Of a stretch of DNA of 64,000 nucleotides, positions 60,876-64,000 are shown one piece after another. The position numbers and the translations under genes are program-made. This DNA comes from Cardiobacteriaceae bacterium (GTDB lineage Bacteria > Pseudomonadota > Gammaproteobacteria > Cardiobacteriales > Cardiobacteriaceae): NCBI GenBank assembly GCA_030525785.1, contig JAUNEA010000003.1, forward strand, positions 158,314-222,313, in the 5' to 3' direction. Within the stretch, counting starts at the first letter, position 1; every line of letters starts with the position of its first letter. The notes under the pieces were generated by a model, which made no database searches, was not told the DNA's origin, and saw only the letters and a list, made by a program, of their open reading frames with translations.

Positions 60876-61730
60876 ATGCTAACCGTCAAAAACCTTCATT
60901 ACCATCGCCCCAAGCCATTGCTACAAAATCTCCATTTCCAGCTCAATGCAAAGGAAATTGTCTGCTTAACAGGCAGTAACGGCGTTGGCAAAACAACCTT
61001 TCTCGAAATCCTCACGGGCGCTCTACAACCTCAACGCGGCTCTATCGAGAAAAATTTTCCACCATGTCGTCACTGGCTAGGCTATCTTCCTGATAAACCT
61101 CCTCTTTATCCTCAACTGACTGTCTACGATTACCTGTTGCTATGTGCAGAAATGCGCGAAATTTCAGCCCCTCATAAGGCTGTTATGCAAGTGATGGAGA
61201 TGTGTGAGTTACAACACATGCAGCATCAAATATGCGCCCTACTATCGCATGGCTACAAACAACGCGTTGGATTGGCTCAAGCCATCATTCATCAGCCACC
61301 CATCTTAATTTTAGACGAACCCAGCAATGGTCTTGATCGCAACCAACGCCAAAAAATCATTCCCCTATTGCAAGCCCAAAAAACCCACAGCAGCATTTTG
61401 ATGACCAGCCACGATGTTGATGAAATGATTGAGCTTGCTGATAGAATCTATGTGCTTCATAACAAAGCGCTTTGGGAAATTCTCTTGCCTGAACGCAAAG
61501 GCATCAAACATTGGTTTATCTGCCCTGATGAATCTTCTGCCCAAGCTCTGGAAGCTCGTTTTCTTGAATACGGCACTGCTGTACGCGATGGGCGTTATCT
61601 TGGCTTGCATGAGTTGCCCAAAGCGCTTTGGTCTGAACTTATGAATAACCCAGAACTTATCCATTACCCCCATTACCCTCCCCTTGCCCTACAAGAGAAA
61701 ATCAATCATGTGGAATGCCTTAATCCGTAA
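60876..61730 (+). CDS. ABC exporter ATPase (ABC-2 type)
   Basis: 284 residues. Walker A GSNGVGKTT, signature LSHGYKQRV (degenerate, with His for Gly), Walker B ILILDEP and switch His in TSHDVDEM. Partner of the following membrane gene, which it overlaps by 23 bp. The order resembles GldA-GldF or CcmA-type exporters; substrate unknown. Confidence 0.85.
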   Translation: MLTVKNLHYHRPKPLLQNLHFQLNAKEIVCLTGSNGVGKTTFLEILTGALQPQRGSIEKNFPPCRHWLGYLPDKPPLYPQLTVYDYLLLCAEMREISAPHKAVMQVMEMCELQHMQHQICALLSHGYKQRVGLAQAIIHQPPILILDEPSNGLDRNQRQKIIPLLQAQKTHSSILMTSHDVDEMIELADRIYVLHNKALWEILLPERKGIKHWFICPDESSAQALEARFLEYGTAVRDGRYLGLHELPKALWSELMNNPELIHYPHYPPLALQEKINHVECLNP

Positions 61731-62451
61731 AGAATGGCGATTACTCGCAACACCAAGCTATTTCCTCACCATTAGCCTCGTTTGGTTGTTACTTGGCTGG
61801 TATTTTGCGGCAGGTTTACAAGAATACCAAGCCATTGCCACCAAACTCGCCCAACTGGAAAATCAACGTGGCGCAAGCGATATGATTCTAGGTAGTGCGC
61901 AACAAATTCTACAGCTCTTGATGCTGGCATGGAGTTTATACTTTGGGGCGAAAATTGTGGCGCAAGAGCGGCAATGGCAAACTCATACCCTTTTGCGTGG
62001 CGTTCAAGGCTCAGATACACTCTGGCTTTGTAGCAAAGCGCTTTGGTTAATGTTCAGCCTATGCCTATTGACCTTACCCTTTTGGGCATTTGTAGCCTAT
62101 TTATCACTGGCAAATGCGGTGGTTTGGGACACAGGCTTGCTGATATCACAAGCCCTTGCCCAACTCCTTTTAATACTTTACGCCACAGGCATTGCCCTCA
62201 CTTTTTCCAGTAGCCAAAACCAAACCCTCAGTGCCTCATTAGGCTTAGCCTTAATCTACCTTCTGCTGTGGCTAGCCCCACTTTTTATCCAAAGCCCACT
62301 CTGGCTCACCGAAAGCTTAAAATTTCTCTCGCCTTTTGAGCATTTGGCGCTGTTAAATCGTGGCATTTTAAGCTTTGCCACGCTGAATTTTCTCCTGCTT
62401 CATCTTGCGATTTTTATCACTTTAACCCCTATCCATTGGAGACAACGATAA
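61708..62451 (+). CDS. ABC-2 type exporter permease
   Basis: 247 residues with six predicted helices. An N-terminal amphipathic entry (MWNALIRKEWRLLATPSYF) and a large loop before helix 2 are typical of ABC-2 permeases. I chose the ATG at 61708; an in-frame ATG at 61684 lies further into the ATPase gene. sohB starts right after. Confidence 0.8.
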   Translation: MWNALIRKEWRLLATPSYFLTISLVWLLLGWYFAAGLQEYQAIATKLAQLENQRGASDMILGSAQQILQLLMLAWSLYFGAKIVAQERQWQTHTLLRGVQGSDTLWLCSKALWLMFSLCLLTLPFWAFVAYLSLANAVVWDTGLLISQALAQLLLILYATGIALTFSSSQNQTLSASLGLALIYLLLWLAPLFIQSPLWLTESLKFLSPFEHLALLNRGILSFATLNFLLLHLAIFITLTPIHWRQR

Positions 62452-63462
62452 ATGGAACATTTCTTGACTGAATACGGCTTATTTGTCGCCAAAACCTTAA
62501 CTTTTCTGGTGTTGATTCTCGTGGCTTTTGCCATTCTTCTAAGCTTGATTGGCGAATTGAAAAACAAAACTCCTCAAGAGCTAGAAGTTAGCGATATCAA
62601 TCAATACTTTGATGGCTTTACCGATTATTTTTACGGCAATTTATTAGACGAAAAAACCAATAAAGAACGCCTAAAAACCAAAGAAAAAGAGCAAAAAGAA
62701 AAAGCAGAACAGTGGCAAAATCGACCACGTTTGTTTGTACTGGATTTTGAAGGCGATATTGAAGCCAGCGCTACCCATGATTTGCGTAAACACATCAGCT
62801 TGATTCTACAAGTTGCAACCTCTGAAGACCGTGTTTTGGTTCGCCTTGAGAGTGGTGGCGGCTTGGTGCATGCTTATGGTTTGGCATCATCTCAATTGCA
62901 TCGCTTGCGTGAACGACAAATCCCTCTCACCATTGCAGTGGATAAGGTAGCAGCAAGTGGCGGTTATATGATGGCATGTTTGGGCAATGAACTGATTGCC
63001 GCCCCTTTTGCTATTGTTGGTTCGATTGGTGTGGTTGGCGCATTGCCCAATTTCAATAAGGTTCTAAAGCGCTTTGACATTGACTACGAACAGCATACTG
63101 CTGGTGAGCATAAACGTAGTTTGACTTTGTTTGGTGAAAACACTGATGCTGACCGCGAACAATTTCAGCGAGAGCTCAAAAATACCCACGAATTGTTCAA
63201 AAAACACATCGCGCAATATCGCCCAGAGCTGAATCTGGAACAGCTTGCCACAGGAGAAACATGGTATGGCATTGAGGCTTTAGAGCATCGCCTGATTGAC
63301 CGTATCGGAACCAGTGACGACTACATTTTGGCTCATCTTAACAGCCATCGTATTTTGCACTTAAAAACGCCTGAGGAAAAGCAAGGATTTTTCCAAAAGC
63401 TTAAAGGTAAATGGCTTAAAATGGCAAGAATTCATCAGCCACAACGCGCCCATATTGGCTAA
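62452..63462 (+). CDS. sohB: Inner-membrane peptidase SohB (S49)
   Basis: 336 residues: an N-terminal membrane anchor (LTFLVLILVAFAILLSLIG), then an S49 signal-peptide-peptidase-like domain. The nucleophile Ser is in VDKVAASGGYMMACLGN, with SGGGLVHAYG (oxyanion region) upstream. Degrades membrane or signal peptides. It immediately follows the exporter permease. Confidence 0.92.
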   Translation: MEHFLTEYGLFVAKTLTFLVLILVAFAILLSLIGELKNKTPQELEVSDINQYFDGFTDYFYGNLLDEKTNKERLKTKEKEQKEKAEQWQNRPRLFVLDFEGDIEASATHDLRKHISLILQVATSEDRVLVRLESGGGLVHAYGLASSQLHRLRERQIPLTIAVDKVAASGGYMMACLGNELIAAPFAIVGSIGVVGALPNFNKVLKRFDIDYEQHTAGEHKRSLTLFGENTDADREQFQRELKNTHELFKKHIAQYRPELNLEQLATGETWYGIEALEHRLIDRIGTSDDYILAHLNSHRILHLKTPEEKQGFFQKLKGKWLKMARIHQPQRAHIG

Positions 63463-63532
63463 AACAAACAAAAATATTTTTTCGCCAAAACAGTATGTTA
63501 ATGCGTTTTTGAAAGTTTTCAAAAAATCTTAC

Positions 63533-63561
63533 TTGACAACAAAACGCTTTGTAGACATAAT
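63533..63561 (+). promoter_or_regulatory. tRNA-Arg promoter
   Basis: TTGACA (63533-63538), 17-bp spacer and CATAAT (63556-63561), 12 bp before the tRNA. Confidence 0.8.
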
Positions 63562-63573
63562 AGCCAACCTAAC

Positions 63574-63650
63574 GCGCCCGTAGCTCAGTGGATTAGAGTA
63601 CTTGGCTACGAACCAAGCGGTCGGAGGTTCGAGTCCTTCCGGGCGCGCCA
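63574..63650 (+). tRNA. tRNA-Arg (ACG)
   Basis: 77 nt cloverleaf with acceptor GCGCCCG/CGGGCGC, anticodon ACG in loop TACGAAC and encoded CCA. The A34 is expected to be edited to inosine. Confidence 0.97.
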
Positions 63651-63659
63651 TCAAATTCC

Positions 63660-63687
63660 AAACCCCTGTTGAAAAACAGGGGTTTTT
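63660..63687 (+). terminator. Intrinsic terminator after tRNA-Arg
   Basis: AACCCCTGTT/AACAGGGGTT stem with a run of Ts, directly after the tRNA. Confidence 0.85.
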
Positions 63688-63761
63688 TATTGTCTCGGTA
63701 GTTATACCAACGCTCAAAGCGCTTTGTAGGCATGATGCACAAAGCGCTTTGGGGTATGGGA

Positions 63762-64000
63762 TTATTCCACCGTAACCGATTTAGCAAGATTTCTGGGCTT
63801 ATCGACATCTGTCCCACGAGCCAACGCAGTATGGTATGCCAGAAGTTGCACGGGAATCGTATGCACAATCGGCGACAAAGTGCCAACATGACGTGGCGTG
63901 CGAATCACATGAATGGTGTCGCTGTTGCTGGTGTAATCGCTGTCTAAATCGGTGAACACAAACAATTCGCCACCGCGTGCCGACACTTCCTGCATGTTCG
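63762..64000 (-). CDS. glmS: Glutamine-fructose-6-phosphate aminotransferase, C-terminal end
   Basis: The last 79 codons of a gene entering from the right. [35 protein letters not shown] ending, including the conserved [15 protein letters not shown], identifies GlmS, which makes glucosamine 6-phosphate for cell-wall sugars. Two palindromes (63714 and 63739) lie just after its stop. Confidence 0.93.
   Translation of the reverse strand, partial: NMQEVSARGGELFVFTDLDSDYTSNSDTIHVIRTPRHVGTLSPIVHTIPVQLLAYHTALARGTDVDKPRNLAKSVTVE

Overview
This window reads as chromosome from a gammaproteobacterium. The markers are a system I cytochrome c maturation cluster (ccm), rlmJ, sohB, cpdB, a synthetase-only relA, long-form pta and maeB with a PTA domain. 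A Slam-type outer-membrane protein, a Slam-type surface lipoprotein and a haemoglobin-type TonB receptor, next to DNA carrying Neisseriaceae uptake words, suggest a host-associated mucosal or oral bacterium. A Cardiobacteriaceae-like lineage (Suttonella/Cardiobacterium) is my best guess, but it is inference.

The dominant feature is a 12-bp perfect palindrome, CAAAGCGCTTTG (core AAGCGCTT). By hand I count about 150 copies of the 8-bp core in 64 kb, where about one is expected by chance. It lies inside genes in all three frames, read as Q-S-A-L, K-A-L or K-R-F, and also between genes. It is absent from a 6.7-kb stretch (5445-12177). That stretch lies within a foreign segment (about 5.5-14.0 kb) that instead carries the near-palindrome TTCAGGC(A/T)GCCTGAA, the uptake-sequence dialect known from Kingella and Simonsiella.

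Layout. 1-1800: 5' part of a haemoglobin/transferrin-type TonB receptor (minus strand). 2.0-5.4 kb: sucrose operon scrB-scrA. 5.5-14.0 kb: imported segment with a cold-shock-like protein, a broken fic gene, a membrane protein, tex, a complete DpnII-type GATC restriction-modification set (two methylases and the nuclease), hrgA and a uracil-DNA-glycosylase-family gene. 14-17.4 kb: cupin, glutamine amidotransferase, DUF457 membrane protein, mutY. 17.4-21.1 kb: four-gene siderophore ABC importer. 21.3-22.8 kb: Slam. 23-31 kb: gor, rlmJ, a DUF2130 protein, a tail-anchored receiver protein, ackA-pta. 31.4-33.5 kb: orphan minC, a small lipoprotein, a Slam-type surface lipoprotein. 33.7-43.7 kb: maeB, pepN, relA, rpsP-rimM-trmD-rplS, cysQ-like. 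44-49 kb: cstA, a 49-residue ORF, cpdB, a broken tannase. 49.4-56.3 kb: ccmCDEFGHI-AB. 56.4-64 kb: yggS, two MFS exporters, a DUF2726 protein, tRNA-Phe, rpmB-rpmG, an ABC-2 exporter pair, sohB, tRNA-Arg and the 3' end of glmS.

Three copies of a roughly 183-bp multi-hairpin element sit between convergent gene pairs (slam/gor, pta/minC, cysQ/cstA). Each is bounded on both sides by the palindrome at or near the flanking stop codons. The broken tannase has a frame-changing deletion junction exactly on a palindrome, which suggests that the repeats recombine. The repeat family, its bounded terminator cassettes and its role in gene loss are the most unusual content here. No intergenic stretch exceeds 300 bases.
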